Origin: Cymodocea nodosa
Lineage: Eukaryota > Streptophyta > Magnoliopsida > Alismatales > Cymodoceaceae
Assembly: GCA_036874045.1 (NCBI GenBank)
Contig: CM072342.1
Coordinates: 3,804,501-3,868,500 of the forward strand
Direction: 5' to 3'
Length of the DNA stretch: 64,000 nt
The position numbers and the translations under genes are program-made. The stretch's first letter is position 1; every line of letters starts with the position of its first letter. Below are positions 46,180 through 58,193 of the stretch, one piece after another. The notes beneath the pieces were generated by a model, which was not told where the DNA came from, searched no databases, and worked only from the letters and a program-made list of their open reading frames with translations.

Positions 46180-48779
46180 GATGAAGAGATGGAAAGTGGA
46201 GGGTGACAGCAGAAACAAATGGGTATTGTGGAGGGGTCTGCAAGGCCTCTTAGACGATGCCGGTGCTGCCGACAATTACAAACTCTAATTTAGCAGAGGG
46301 ATGAGAGGAAGAAAAGGTGAAGGGTTGGAGTGGTCTCTCACTCAATTTTTTTTGGTTTGATTTTGGAGTACGCTCTCTCTCTCTCTCTCTCTCTCTCTCT
46401 ATTTGTTTAAAGCATGCGCATTGGAGGTGGTGTGTGGTTGTCTGCATCTGCAGCCCATTCTTCGCTTTCCACCTCCTTTTCATTTCATCCATGGCCTCGG
46501 TATTTACCTTTACCATTAGCATTAGTGGTGGTGGTAGATAAGATAGATTTATCACCTTGGCAAGTCAGCAAACAGTACTACTAGGGCACCCTTGTCCTTT
46601 ATCAAGCTCCCCAGTTCTGCGTTCCCAGCTGTCCTAAAAAAAACTCTTCTTTTTTTAGGTGAACAGAACGGTCCCAAACTATTCTTCAATTTTTGTAACG
46701 TTGATCCTTCAGCGGTAGTTTAAAAATAAAAAATGGTGGTCGGCTTTGCAAAGGAATCTCAAGTTTTCTTTGCTTCTTGGAAGTCCCGTTGTTGCTTTTG
46801 CCAAAATCTCTGTACCACCACCGTTCAAAAGCCTACCAAAGAAAAAGAATACAATTGTAAGCGTGGGTTTGCATGTTTCCTTAATTTACATTATATAATC
46901 AAATATAAATTGATTATGAAAGTATATAAAAAACTAATTTTTTCAGAAGTCTCAAAAATTTCATTTCAAATTTCAAAACTTACTGTCACCAAAACTCAAA
47001 TATTATAATTTAATTGAAAAATATAAATTATAATCATATATACCAAACATATTCCCAGTACACCCCTTTATAGATATCCGTTGCTCTGGAAGGCAAATAA
47101 AGGAGGCTAGTGAGAGAAAGTGAGACTTTAGAAAAGAGACAACGAGACTTTTTTATAACTTTTTCATCTTTTTTTTTTTTGGCATACCATAAGTTACAGA
47201 AGGATATTTTCAATAAATACATGACCCGCTTTGATTTGACAATTCAGAGTCAGTCGCCTGCACTGATGAAGTTAGGGAATGTGTACGGTATTAATCTTTG
47301 TTAACCCACCGGATTATTGTAATTTTATATCAGTAATATTTTAATTTCCCTTTTTTTATAAAAAGATCAATTTTCTTTGTGTAACTATTTATCTCATGAT
47401 AATACTAAAAATTCTAATACGATTTACACAAAATAATCCCACTGGTGTGGACAAACGCATTTTTTAAAGACTTCAAAGTAAATCACAGTAAAAAAAATAA
47501 TAATCCCACATAAGCTTAAAAAAGAGATCTTCTATAAGTAGACACCAGCACATCACATGTGAGATTGACATGTAACGATAATTATAAAATAAGACATTCT
47601 ACTTATGTATGGTTATGAAAATATTCTATTGTCACACATGACATTAGAGAAATCTATTAATCGATGTCATTACGATTAATCTGATGTTATGTCTGTGAAA
47701 TGTCTTTTTAATCTTTCTTTTGAGCGTTAATTTAGCACGTGCACTTAATGTCCCGTTGCTACCACCACCCTCCCTTCCATCTCTTCTAAGCTGGGTTAAT
47801 GCGACGACCTCCGTTAGGCTAATGCTTATCATGTAATTTAGATGTATTACGTTGATTAATGATAAAAATTAATAAAAGAGAAGTCTCTATTTATTTGTTT
47901 TAGATATAATTTTTTTTTGTTGATAAAGTTTAAATTAATGCGTCTGAACCACAAAGATAAACACATGGAATTTAAATATTTATATCAATTTTATTTTACA
48001 GGCAATAAAATAAAATTCAAGGCTTTGCATTTGCCTCCTCCACTTTTTATGAATTAGATTATACGTCGTCCTAATATACGTAAAAATAATGGAGAGTAGC
48101 GTACGTGTCATTAAGAATTGACGTATCTCATCGTCACTCTTTTTTTTTTTTCCAAAGTATTTTTTTATAACGATATAATTTTTTCTTAAATAAAATAATC
48201 GATCACATCTTTCCGAAGTCTCTCACGGTCGAAACATTTTGGTATTTTAAAATGTTTATATAAAAATTCAGGATGACCGAATGAAATGTCGGCACAGTTA
48301 TTGAGCATCTAATTGTACATCATCAGTACTGGTCAGTGCAGCAACGCCACAGGAGAATTGCTTGTACAATCTATAATTACCAAAGACGTAGTATTTATTT
48401 GTATAAAGGCTTTTCCGTGATATAAATTATCTTCTACCATTGTAAAGTGGTAAGATGGAGTGAATTGCAAAGAGGTGCAGTTGAAAACAAATACAACCGT
48501 GATATTATTCATCGGGCCTTTTTCTAAATAAATAAAGGGGAAGTGATTGATTTTATTTATTATTCTAATGTTAATGCCGGGAAATACAAATGGTGGTGGG
48601 CCGTAAGCCCGGAGCACATGGACCGATGGCCCGGCCATCTTCGCAGCTGACGGCTGGGGCGGGACCGAAAGCGGGCACCTTCCCTTCCGCTAGTTGAAAA
48701 TTTCGCTCTCCCTCGTCCGGATTATCGTGTCGTGTGATCGCTTTTGATGTTTTGCCCCCGAAATCTCCGAAACCTCCCA
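46180..48779. other. PDCB-like promoter and spacer
   Basis: A (CT)n run at about 46373-46400 lies roughly 200 bases upstream of the PDCB-like start codon, and on the minus strand it reads (GA)n. The rest is AT-rich and shows no recognisable exon. GC content rises again from about 48590 towards the next gene. Confidence 0.45.
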
Positions 48780-49010
48780 CGAACCCCCCAAGCACAAAGG
48801 AACAGCTCTGCTGGTGGTCTCTGTCTCAACGCCTTAACCCTAGAGCGTCGGCCAGCTGAGGAAGGAGGCAGCGGGAAGCCCACCTTCTGAAGCCCTAATT
48901 CCACTCTGATCCAAGCGTGGCCTCCAATCCCAGTAAGGAGCCGTACATTTGCTTGCATTAGGGTTTGTTCCGTGGTCGATTTTGGGTGGCTTTGGTGGGA
49001 GAATTCCTTG

Positions 49011-49054
<44 letters not shown>

Positions 49055-50896
49055 GTGAAAATGGGCGATCGATTTTAGGGTTTCGCTTGCGGGGTTTGAG
49101 ATGGGTTGCAGTGGGGGTAGGGGAGTTCGATTTTGGGACGGTTTGCCTCGGAGTTTTGGGTTGGTTGCGTGTTCGTTAGGACTCTTCTTTCAGTGGCGGA
49201 AGTGGGAGAGGGAGATGGGCTTTAGGCGGCTGAGTGTTCGTTAAGCCTCCCCCCTTTTTTTCACACACGCAAGTATGATTTGTTGGTATTCAGTTGGTTC
49301 ATCAATTTCCGCACTTTGGTTTACCTGTAGAGTAGTGCCCGTCAATTGTTCAATTCCGGTGTCGCCTTTACTTGACATGCATTTTGTGTTTGCAACAAGC
49401 ATATTTATGGTAGGTTGCTCATAGGAACTTCATCATTGGGTTGCTGAATTCATGAGACTCTATCTCTACGCTTCTATGCCTATTCTTTCTTTTCATACTG
49501 CGCTTGTTACCACATCCATTCAATGGTAGGCCATTGTGAAGGTCCATGTAATACGAGGAACCAAATCCCGTGAGTCGTTTTCGTCTTCAAAACTACATGT
49601 GGAACATCCACGACGGCTTCCAATTTTTTTGTGCCTTGTCCAATGTAATATTTCATATTGATTAAGGAAATAGTCTCAGTGATACATCCAAACAGGATTT
49701 CTGTCCTTTCCTATTAGCATTTAAGATCTTATGCCAACTTACATAAAGCATGCCGGAAGATGTACTTGGGTTATTTACCATGCTTATTCTATCTCACTCC
49801 CCCTCCTCCACTGGATAAAGTCTTTCAATTTCTTTGTTAATGCCTTTTATCTAAAAATAGAGTTCTCTGTCATGCTTAGTCTCTCTTCTCTCCTCCTCTT
49901 AGGGGACAGATTATCTCAATCTCTGCCATAATATCATTCTTCTAGAAAAGAGAGATCTCTATGGTGCTTGTTCTCTCTTTCTGTCACTCTTCTCTCTCTT
50001 AGTGAAAAAAGTTTTTTTTTGGTTTCAAAAAGAGCCAACCTGGTGCGCAAATCTCACACCAATGTAGAGTAGTGGGAGGGTTCAAAAAGTCTTTCTAAAG
50101 AAGAGTTCTCTCCCTAATTGCGATTATCTCCCAGAAACAATAATGATGTTTTTTTTTTTTCCTGAAGTGATGGTTTTAAAATGTATTAAAAATTCTGGGA
50201 TAAAATCTGATCCTCTTTGTATATGGTTCTTCTTTGAATAAGAAAGTGGTCCGAGGATATCAACTTCAGACCTACTACTAGAATCTTATGATTATATACT
50301 TATACTATATGTAGGTTCGGAAGTTGGAAATGAAATTCTAGTTCATGGACTCCTTATGGTTTGACATGGTGAATTTTCAGCATTATCACTTATGTCTTGA
50401 TGTTCAATTACTTCGTGATGGATCACCTTTTGAACAAAATATAGAAGTGTGGGGACAGGATCACTCCATAGAAAATATGACCTCATATTCTACAAAGAAA
50501 ATTATTTATTTATGATATTTTATTAATAGAAATAGAATGGCATATTTATCCATATTAAAATTTATAGACTTATAGTTTTGTTTGCCAAGTATATTTACCT
50601 TACCTTCTCTTCATCACAGATTTTCAGGGAGGAGGTTACATGCTATCTTGCCCACTATATTTTTGCACACATTGCAATAGTTAGCTTTATGGTGTTGAAT
50701 TTGGTGAAGCTGTTAGAAGAGATAAAGCTAATGGAAACATATATATAGTTCTCAAGCTCTTTTTACAATGTTTAGCCTGAGACATTGCTTCTACATTATT
50801 CGTGCCAATTGGAATGGTTTAAGACTTTAAGATTGAAGGGAGATGATTGCACATAATTTTAGACTTACACGGTGTTATCAGATTGAAATATGGCAG
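48780..50896 (+). other. Likely 5' UTR exon and long leader intron of the large downstream gene
   Basis: Leader-like GC-rich sequence contains telo-box-like words (TTAACCCTAG at about 48834, GCCCTAATTC at about 48892, ATTAGGGTTTG at about 48958). CCCA followed by GTAAGG at about 48931 could be a donor. The next confident acceptor is GGCAG at 50892-50896. The expected conserved N-terminal exon of the family was not found in between. The stretch contains the 41-base G run. Confidence 0.4.
49012..49052 (+). repeat. Homopolymer run of 41 guanines
   Basis: An uninterrupted G run between TTCCTTGC and TTGTGAAAATGG. Such a tract can form G-quadruplexes, but it is also a common product of base-calling or gap-filling errors. 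Confidence 0.95.
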
Positions 50897-53800
50897 GTGC
50901 GTTCTTAATTGTAATCAGACAGCATTGAGAGGTCAACATCTGGGTATATCACAACATTTACCAATGCAACAAGCTGGATATGATGACCTGCAGTTATTGC
51001 CACAACAGTTGATGTATAAACAACTACAAGAGCTTCAGAGGCAGCAGCGACACCATAGAGGTCAGGAACAGAAACAACAGAATTCTTTAAACCACATATC
51101 TGTGTTGTCAAGGCAGGAACCTGCTAATCAGTTATCAACTCTAGTAAATGGTGTTCCTCTAAGTGATACAACGAATTGTTCATGGCAGAATGAGTTTACT
51201 GGAAGTGATCTTAAAGCTTATGGCAACTCCCAAATGTCATTGGTTGGTAACATGAATGTGGCACAACATGGTGTGTCTTCTTCTGTGCATGGGCTTATTG
51301 TTTCACATGATCAAGGACAAGTATCTAGATCAATGGGATTTGTCCCCCAACAAAGTGATCAATTTTATGACATGCCCATTTCCACCACTAGAACCAACCA
51401 ATATTCTCAGTTCCAAGGGATACCCCAAGATTTTGCAGTTCAAGTTTCTAAAGCTGATGTCAACCAAACACAAAAACTCTCTATTGAGTCAGCTGCTCAT
51501 AATTCTTTTCAAAGCATCCAGAACTTATATGGTAATCAAAGTGGCTTGCAATCTGGTATTTTATCTTCTGAACATCATTTGCAAGGGAAAAAAATGTTTG
51601 GCCTTGTAGCTGGTGACAGTCTAAATGGCAATGCTGGAGGAAACTTCCAACAAACAAATACTATAGCTAGGGCTTCAGATGGTCAGCAAGTTAATATTAG
51701 ACATGACCATTCAAATTGTTCAGGAACATCGAAGGAAAAAGAAGCACGACCATCTGAGAAATCTCAAGTTTCTGTTGGCCTAGATCCTACCGAAGAGAGA
51801 ATACTGTTTAGTTCAGATGATGATATTAACTGGGATCCTTCTCTCGGGAAGAGCATCATGGGGATGGGAGGCATGCAAGGAAATCACTTGGAAGGCAGTG
51901 ATTTGTTCAGTTCATTTCCACCAATTCAGAGTGGGAGTTGGAGTGCTCTTATGCAGTCAGCTGTTGCTGAATTTTCTGGTGGTGATGTTGGGCTGCAGGA
52001 TGAGTGGAATGGCTTGTCTTTCCAGAAAGCAGAATCATCAAGTGGGAAACATACTGCAACATTAAATGATTCCATGAAACAACAAACTGCTTGGTTTCAT
52101 AATAGCTTACCCAGTGCCGCTTCTTTACCTTGCAGATCTGTTCCACTTGAAAATGGTGAACTGCAATCAAGTGGATTGCGTTCTGAAGAAAAAATTCGTA
52201 TTGGCCCTCAGAATATGGAGGGCCCCTGGAGTCAGCAACAGAATGTGATGTCATATACTTTAAACAGCCCGACCCAGGATAAAGGAAATGGCTGGAATAT
52301 CAATGGCCAACATTCATCCAACTTTGAAGCCTCATTCAGGGTACCTGCTGGTGAACCCTCAACCCGAAGTGGTTTTACAAATAATTCTATGAAACTTGTA
52401 CATGCAGATAAAAACCATAGTGACAAAATGTGGAATTTTGATGAAAACCAAGTGGTTGCCTCTGCTTCGATGGTTGGGCCAGAGACATCCAAATCTGGTA
52501 TTTGTTTTCCACAAATGCAAACTTCTGTTTCCATGAATTCAAACTCCTCGAAAGGAAACTATGAGATGAACATACAAGGAGCCTATCAACATGAGTTTCA
52601 ATATGGGAAACATCCACCTGATTCTTCACTAAGTTCTCAAGGGAATGAAAATATGAGAAACAACCAACAAAAGCTAAACAGGAGCCCTCAAATGTGGGAA
52701 TCATCTCTAAGTAACTCTGATAAGGTATCGGGTGAAAATTGCAATAGGACAAAAGAGCATGGTTCCCAAAGGGAGTTGTCTAATGATAGTTATATGTCGA
52801 GTCACTCACATCCTGATCACTCTTCCGACTCTGTAGGTGGTGCTAGAGATAACTTTCCTTTATCTGGAGCTAACTCCTATTCTTTTCCCAGTGGAATCCA
52901 ACAAATCCATGGTCAACTTGGGCATGACATGTTTGCTCAAAGACTTCGTTACCATCCCATAGGAAATTCTGTATCTGAATATGAAAAGAAAGGGTCACAG
53001 GAACAGGTGGTACATGCACAGGGTGTTGCACAAATGGTTGCTAGGGGATTCAAGAGCCCAGACCAGAGATCACTACAGCAAGCTGTGACAAGTAGCCCTT
53101 TGAATATGGAAATGGTAGATAGTAACTTCACTCTCTGACCAGAATTATATAAATAATGCATTTTCACAGATACATTTTATCTCAAGTTTTTTGTTGACTT
53201 TAATAATTTCCAATTTCAGAGGCTTGTAAACTGCTCACAAAGTGATGCAAAAGGAACTGCAGAGTTGCATGCTGAATACAACAATGGCCCGGGGCATAAA
53301 TTACCTGTTTCATTTGGCAAATCAGCTGTAATGTTTCCTCAAAGGAGCCAACCTTGTCAGACAGGGTAATTAGAGTAGCTTTTTTTTTCTTGTTTGTTAA
53401 TTTTATTTCCACGCATCTCATGATTGGACGATTCAAATTGTTTATATTTGTTTTGATTATGACTTCAAAAGTTTAAATATAATTTGAACTTTTCTTTGTA
53501 CAGGCAAGATATGCTTGAGCATCTCCGCAAAGTGGACCAATCAAGAGAAGATGACAATGATACTACGGTATCCAGTTTCTCTGACCAAGATACACCATCT
53601 CAGAGAAATGAAGGCATAATATCTGAAGGTTTAGCTGCATATCCGCAATTGCATCAGGCTTCTGCCTTTAGTGGTTCTGGTTTGCAATTGGCTCCAGCAT
53701 CTCAATGGCAATCAACTTCAGATCGTAACCTATCTCCTATTTTCTCAGGAACTGTCAATAAGCTCAAACCAACACATAATGTTACAGAAGTTGAAGAGCA

Positions 53801-56800
53801 GAAGACATCATGGTCTAGTTCTGCGGTTCCAGTTCAGATGTACAATTGGGACTTGCGTAAATCATTTGCTAGACAGACAGCAAAAGAAGCTTCTCAATCA
53901 AATGTGCAGGCAGACAGCTCAATGGCTGCTAAAGCAGGTGACTTGTCTTATATGAGAAATCAATTACAACAGCAATCCAATGGCCATACTGCAATCAATT
54001 ATCCAGATAATACATCACCAAAGGCTCAATATGATTGGAACAACTACAATGCATACTCTTCTCTTCAACAGAAAAATGATGCTAATGGCTCCATAGCCGT
54101 TTCACAACAACCATTGCTTGGCATGTCTTGCACAAATCTACCTTGTAGGCTTGCATCTCCTTCTGAGGGTCATTCAATTGCCCATTCAACTGGAGTATCA
54201 CAGTCAGACTATGTTAATAGTCAGGGACAATCTCAGCCAGTAACTGCTGATTCATTCAACAGAATCTCAGGCCAACAACTTGATGCAGCAGATACCGGAC
54301 ACATTTCACAAACTTCTATGGCATATGGGATGCCCCAACATGGTGGTATTTCAGGAACACCACATAATCTATGGACCAATATATCAACTGAACGACTTTC
54401 CAGTAGTGTGTCACAGAACACTACATCCGTTCCCATGCAGTCAGTGTATTCTGATAAATTTGATGTTTCTTCTTGGCATCCACTTAAAAGTAATTATCAG
54501 GATCAAAACGATGGAAAAAGTATTCCATCAAATTTTGGCTTGCTTGCTTGTAATTCACCAAATGTTGACCATGCAAAAGTGCATTCAGGACAAGTTGGCT
54601 TGAAGCAACAAGTAGGACTTGCTAGAAATGACAATACTCCAGAATTTGCCAATACTCCCCAAGGACAAGAATCTATACCAAATCAAGCTTCTGATGTAAA
54701 ATCCATTCACCTCGACACTTCCTCAGTTCACTTGCATCAAAATGAGAAACATGGGAGAGATTCTGATAACCATAACTTGCTGATAGATCAATCAACTGCA
54801 ATGAATGATTCCCCTTACTCTCTTCTGCAGCAAGTGCAGGCCATGAAAGCATTTGAGGTCAACTCAAATAACAGAGCCAGTAAAAGACTCAAAGGAACAG
54901 AAGCTGGTTTGGATCAACAATTGACTGGGAAGGCATTGATGTTTTACGGCTCCAACATGGTTGGAAAAGCTCCTGCAGATGATCTGAGTGCAGTTGTCCA
55001 CCATGGTTCTTTTCCCACAGATACCAGAATGTTGAGTTTTTCTCCAGACGGGACTAAGCAACAAAATGCAAGTAAACCTCTAGTAGGTGGCAAAGAAATG
55101 AATCAAGATTTGGGCACGTCTTGGCAAACTATCTCCCCAAATTATCCTCATTCTATTAATGTGCAACCCAATAATTTCCCTTCTGGAATACGTGCTGAGG
55201 ACCAGCATGTCCATTTTAATCCTCAGATGACACCAACTTGGTTTGCACAGTATGGGAACTTACAAAAAAGTGGTCCAGCAATGACTGGTGGGCTTAGTTG
55301 TAATTCACAAAACAATGCAAAAATGGCTGCTGAACACTATTCTTTGCCAAAATGTTCTGAAAGCATGCCCACACAACGTATACTGGAGGGAAAAAGTGAT
55401 GTTGCCATTATTTTGAACGATCAGCTGGCTTCACTTCAAGAATTATCTTCATGGGTCCCTGGACATGATGTTAGTAAGTCAAAGAAGCGTAAAAGTGCAA
55501 CATCTGATCTTTTACCGTGGCACAGTGAAATTATGGTAGGATCCGGTAGACTCCAAAATATCAGGTAGGCCCTTAAAATAAAAATGTGGAAAAGCATGCT
55601 AATACGCCTTTTATGTTTACCATTATGAGCTGCAGTAAATTGATTTCTATTTTTAATGGCTTTTGTCCAGTTTTTGATATTATAAACAAAGCTTCTTTTG
55701 TTTTTCAGAATGGCTGAAAGGGATTGGGCACAAACTACTAATAGGCTGGTTGAGAAGGTTGGTTAAGTGGATAAGTTACTTGAATTTAATTCTTTTTTTC
55801 TTCTTTGCATTACCTGCTCTATGAATTTATGTTAAGATGGCCTGCTGGCTCCCAATTTTAGGTGGAAAATCAAGCTTATTTCAGAGATGATGGTCATGTA
55901 GTGCCTCGAGCAAGGAGGAGGCTTATGTTGACAACACAACTTATGCAACAACTACTACCTTCTATACCAACAACAATTCTCTCCAAACCTGCTTGTAGTG
56001 TATATGAACATGTAATCTATTTGGTTGCAAAACTGAGTTTGGGAGACGCATGTGGTCTTGTTTCTTGCTTGAGAATGGATTCTTGTGGGCCGGCAGATGC
56101 TGAAGATAGGTAAGACTTGCCATTTTGTTGCAGTTGGGTAATGACTAGAGTGCTATGTGCTTAAGCCACCGTGTGGTCATTGCTTATTTTGTGTAATGTT
56201 TAGTTGGATGGTTTCATTTTTTCTGAGCCCCATTGCAAAGAAATAGTACAACATAATTGGGACAGTCTTTTGAGGACAATTTTCTTTTTATTCCAGGATA
56301 TCTGGAAAATCCAAGGCTTCTGATAGATCAGGGGGGCAGTTTTTCTTGAAACTCATGGAGAATTTTGTTGGAAGAGCAATGAAGCTAGAAACTGATTTGA
56401 ATAGGTACGAGCATTCAAGTTGAAGCCACTAATCCTTCTTGAATTACAATTTTCTCGATTTTTCATTTTTAATTACCATTTATTACTGTCTTAATTATTT
56501 ATTATGATAGACAATGAGTTAACTACTTCATTACAATTGGTAAGCAGACTATCATTGGAAGAACCTCATGGTATATTTGCCCACCGTTAGAGTTTTGGGC
56601 AAGTGACTGGGTCTTTTACTTCGAATGTTATTCCATATTTATAGCCAAAATAGTCGGATTTTCTGCAAAATTTGAATGTTCTGGAGTTCTCTTAAGAATA
56701 TTCTCTTAAGGATTAAATCATAACGTTATCTATGCTCCATATGCTTTAAAGTTTGAACTCAATGTCATATTATACCAGGAAGTTCTAAATTTGTGTTTTG

Positions 56801-58193
56801 ACTTCAATGTTCCCATGTAATTTAATATAGGTCATTCTAGTAGAATCAATTGTAGGATTTGTTTCAGGAGTTGAAGTTGCTTTTCAGCTATATTTGAAAC
56901 TTCAACCTAAGAAAAATTAAAAATGTGGATGCATGATAACTTTCCAAAATCCAAAGTAATGAATTTTGTGCTTGTGACAAATTTTGGAAATCATGCGGAT
57001 ATTTCTCTAGTTTTCATGTGTCCCCATGTTCTGATTTCATTGTTCACATGTTCAATATAGGTCATTCTAATGGAATCAAATGTACCATTTATTTTACAAG
57101 GAGTTAAGTTGCTTTACGGTGGTTTTTGAGACTTCATATGAAGGAAAATAAAAAATTTGCATATATGGTATCTTTCCAAAATTCAGTGCAATGTAATTTC
57201 TATTTTACTTGTGTCAAATTTTGGAGATCTCTAGTTATGTGTTTGTTCCAATGTTTATTCAATCTTCTTGTGAAGTGTAAATTGTGATGAGGATGGAAGT
57301 TTTGTTTCTTTGTTTCTTTAATTTTTTGGTAACTTGTATGATTGAAGGAATACTATACAACAATGATAACAATAATTTGAGGTATAATCTCACTACGTGA
57401 GGTTGACTATATAAATCCTTTTTTCACATATTTTTATCTATGGTCAAATGTTTGGTTAAATTATATAAATTTAAATCTTTTTTTACAATTTCTAAGTAAT
57501 TTTTAGTATATCTCTACTTTTAATTTCTTTTGTATTAATTAATTCCTCTATTGGTCTTCTAAAGGGATAATCAAAGGAATAATATAAGATGAATTTTTTC
57601 GAAAGTAAGAAGAGTAAGTTTATTGGGACAACGAAAATCTAGTATATGAGGATGGGGTCTAAATACTAAAAAAACCTAGTAATCGGTGCTATTTTTTCAA
57701 CGTGCTTCGTTTGTGGTAATGATATAATCAAGAAAATGTGATGTAATATGAAAGTATGGTCAGAACAAGACTGATGAGCTTTCTTTTTGTTCCTGGGCTT
57801 CACTTCTGCTGAGTTTTGATAGATAGAAGGCATTTATCCGTTTGTATTCTTTCTCGAGTTGCTATTCTCTGACATGTGGTGTGAATTATTTTATCTTGTA
57901 ATTTCAAATTTATTATAATTTCAATCAATAGAATTGCATCAGGAAAGAAAATAATGTTTGCTTGATCTTACAGATTAGAAAAGAGGCCGTCTATCCTTGA
58001 TATAAAAGTGGAATGCCAAGATCTGGAAAAGTTTGCCATCATTAACCGATTTGCCAAGTTCCATGGTAGAAGTCGAACGGATGCAGAGGGCTCCTCTTCC
58101 GAGGCAAGCCGTAATACCTTTGTTCACAGATACGTTAGTGCACTTAACATGTCTGGCAATGTTCCCGATGGGGTGGTATGCCTGTCACTGTGA
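50897..58193 (+). CDS. Large conserved plant protein of unknown function ('dentin sialophosphoprotein-related' family), N-terminus missing
   Basis: Exons 50897-53114, 53220-53365, 53504-55564, 55709-55757, 55862-56109, 56297-56404 and 57974-58193 join in one frame and predict about 1,680 residues. The protein is Gln/Ser/Asn-rich. Family blocks are MYKQLQELQRQQRHHRGQEQ near the start, RILFSSDDDINWDPSLGKS followed by SGSWSALMQSAVAEFSGGDV and GLQDEWNGLSF, and QDMLEHLRKVDQSRED after intron 2. A basic KSKKRKSA stretch follows later. The ordered C-terminus has RRRLMLTTQLMQQLLPSIPT, LEKRPSILDIKVECQDLEKF and RFAKFHGRSR, ending VVCLSL. I recall this C-terminus from uncharacterised plant proteins such as At5g07980. 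No biochemical role is known to me; a nuclear location is only a guess from the basic patch. Homologues start with a segment like MPGNEVGDRVHNFF plus about 200 residues, which I cannot find upstream. Confidence 0.85.
57355..57560 (+). repeat. Retroelement 3'-tail-like repeat in intron 6
   Basis: ATAATCTCACTACGTGAGGT followed by TGACTATATAAATCC and TTTTTATCTATGGTCAAATG is closely related to 62440-62680 in the MPP-beta intron. The opening words resemble the 'CACTAAGTGGGGTCGGCTAYATG' type of consensus seen in plant LINE/SINE tails, from memory. Confidence 0.5.

Noticed and set aside
49960-50000. Reverse complement resembling miR156 (TGACAGAAAGAGAG)
   Set aside because: Mismatches to the miR156 consensus and no complementary arm nearby; it lies in a generally CT-rich tract.
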